NCBI GenBank assembly: GCA_041649995.1 | Contig: JBAZMA010000020.1 | Location: 1-29,944 of the forward strand | DNA length: 29,944 nt | Source: JBAZMA01 sp041649995 | Lineage (GTDB): Bacteria > Omnitrophota > Gorgyraeia > Velamenicoccales > Velamenicoccaceae | Direction of reading: 5' to 3' | Part shown: piece after piece, positions 29,292 to 29,944 of the stretch | How the letters are laid out: the number at the start of each line of letters is the position of its first letter | Numbering within the stretch: position 1 is the first letter of the stretch | The notes under the pieces: model-generated | What the model was told of the DNA's origin: nothing | The model's input: only the letters and a program-made list of their open reading frames with translations | Databases searched by the model: none | Position numbers and translations under genes: made by a program

Positions 29292-29944
29292 ATGACGGCG
29301 ACAGAGTGGAAATCCGACGAGGGGTGGTTTGGCGGGGTGAAGCCGGGGTGGCTCACGGAGACCCTGAAGGAGGACATCGCCAAGATACTCCACGGCCTGG
29401 ACGCGACGACATCGTGTCCCGCGTTCAGCCTCGTGCTCGAGCCGTTCCGCTGGCTTGCGCCGGAAGACGTGCGTGTGGTGCTTATCGGGCAGGACCCGTA
29501 TCCACGGAAACTCGACGCGTGCGGCGTGTCGTTCCAGTCGCTGGCCGGGCTTCCCCGCAGTGCGAGGTCGATACTCGGCAACCTCGCGCTGCACGGACAC
29601 GTCCCGCCCGACGACGGCCGGACGATCGCCGACTTCCGCGGCTGGATGCGCCAGGGCGTGCTCATGACCAACACGAGCCTGACCGTGAAGGTCGGCGAAC
29701 CGAACTCGCACCGCGCGGCGTGGGCGGGCATAGCGCGGCGCATACTGTCCGCCGTGCCGGTGGTGAGCGTGGCGCTGCAGCTCGGGGAGACGGCATGGGC
29801 CGTGCAGCTGCCATGCATCAAGACGGTGCGTCACGTGCACCCGGTGATCCCATCGGCGGAGGAATTCGCAAAGGTTGACTGTTTCGGGCAAGTGGACATG
29901 GAGCTGAAAAAGCTCGGACTCGCCCCGATAAACTGGGCATCGAT
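29292..29944 (+). CDS. ung: uracil-DNA glycosylase, family 1 (3' end outside window)
   Basis: From the ATG at 29292, 217 residues are open to the window edge with no stop. VVLIGQDPYP (62-71) is the water-activating motif with catalytic D68, and GVSFQS (79-84) carries the uracil-stacking Phe. VLMTNTSLTV (123-132) has the uracil-binding Asn (N127), and HVHPVIPS (181-188) holds the catalytic His (H183) in the minor-groove loop, where the family usually has HPSPLS. The length is close to the usual 220-230, so the end should be near. The enzyme removes uracil from DNA. PYP replaces the usual PYH, and HPVIPS is an unusual loop, but the core residues are present. Confidence 0.88.
   Translation, partial: MTATEWKSDEGWFGGVKPGWLTETLKEDIAKILHGLDATTSCPAFSLVLEPFRWLAPEDVRVVLIGQDPYPRKLDACGVSFQSLAGLPRSARSILGNLALHGHVPPDDGRTIADFRGWMRQGVLMTNTSLTVKVGEPNSHRAAWAGIARRILSAVPVVSVALQLGETAWAVQLPCIKTVRHVHPVIPSAEEFAKVDCFGQVDMELKKLGLAPINWAS

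Noticed and set aside
1..29944. tRNA, rRNA or integrated-prophage signals
   Set aside because: No cloverleaf, rRNA segment, attachment duplication or phage structural gene was recognised by eye; a tRNA scan was not possible.

Overview
The window looks like part of a large, GC-rich eukaryotic double-stranded DNA virus, most likely a nucleocytoplasmic large DNA virus. The reasons are densely packed genes on both strands with intergenic gaps mostly under 250 bases, no rRNA, tRNA or bacterial ribosome-binding pattern, AT-rich promoter-like leaders, and a characteristic gene mix: a poxvirus A22-type Holliday junction resolvase, a eukaryote-type DNA primase large subunit, uracil-DNA glycosylase, a signal-peptide glycoprotein, kelch, ankyrin, F-box and MYND proteins, and an IS607-type transposon. 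The species cannot be named from sequence alone. Many of the longest open frames are GC-rich antisense shadows, and several apparent starts at TTG or GTG were replaced by downstream ATGs.

Layout. 1-4.6 kb: the end of one gene, the resolvase, a four-helix membrane protein, an unknown protein, a disordered repeat-bearing protein, and a DUF1848-like protein. 4.8-9.2 kb: four tandem, nearly identical kelch genes, each behind its own copy of an AT-rich promoter. 9.3-18.1 kb: small and accessory genes (membrane proteins, two ankyrin proteins, zinc-ribbon and cysteine-rich miniproteins, a damaged inverted paralogue pair, a SLOG/DUF2493 protein, a fifth kelch protein, an F-box/LRR protein). 18.1-18.8 kb: a protein with a Q-SNARE-like motif and a C-terminal membrane anchor. 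18.9-21.7 kb: an IS607-family element with serine recombinase, Fanzor-like TnpB and an HNH-AP2 endonuclease lodged between them. 22.2-29.9 kb: a more GC-rich block that looks core-like (large unknown protein, glycoprotein, MYND protein, primase large subunit, unknown protein, uracil-DNA glycosylase running off the right edge).

How the genes may work together (inference). The resolvase, primase subunit and glycosylase belong to viral DNA replication and repair. The kelch, ankyrin and F-box proteins look like host-interaction factors, possibly ubiquitin-ligase adaptors; kelch and ankyrin proteins share a short Ser-Pro-Ala-x-Leu-Leu module. The SNARE-like protein and glycoprotein point to membrane traffic or an enveloped particle. 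Two upstream motifs recur: a CAATTG-centred element before many accessory genes, and a long element with a TGACGTCA-containing palindrome before three minus-strand genes.

The most unusual points are the hypervariable loop positions of the kelch array, the SNARE-like protein, the three-gene transposon whose tnpB has no usual start codon, the shared palindromic promoter, and the frameshift exposed by comparing the inverted paralogues.
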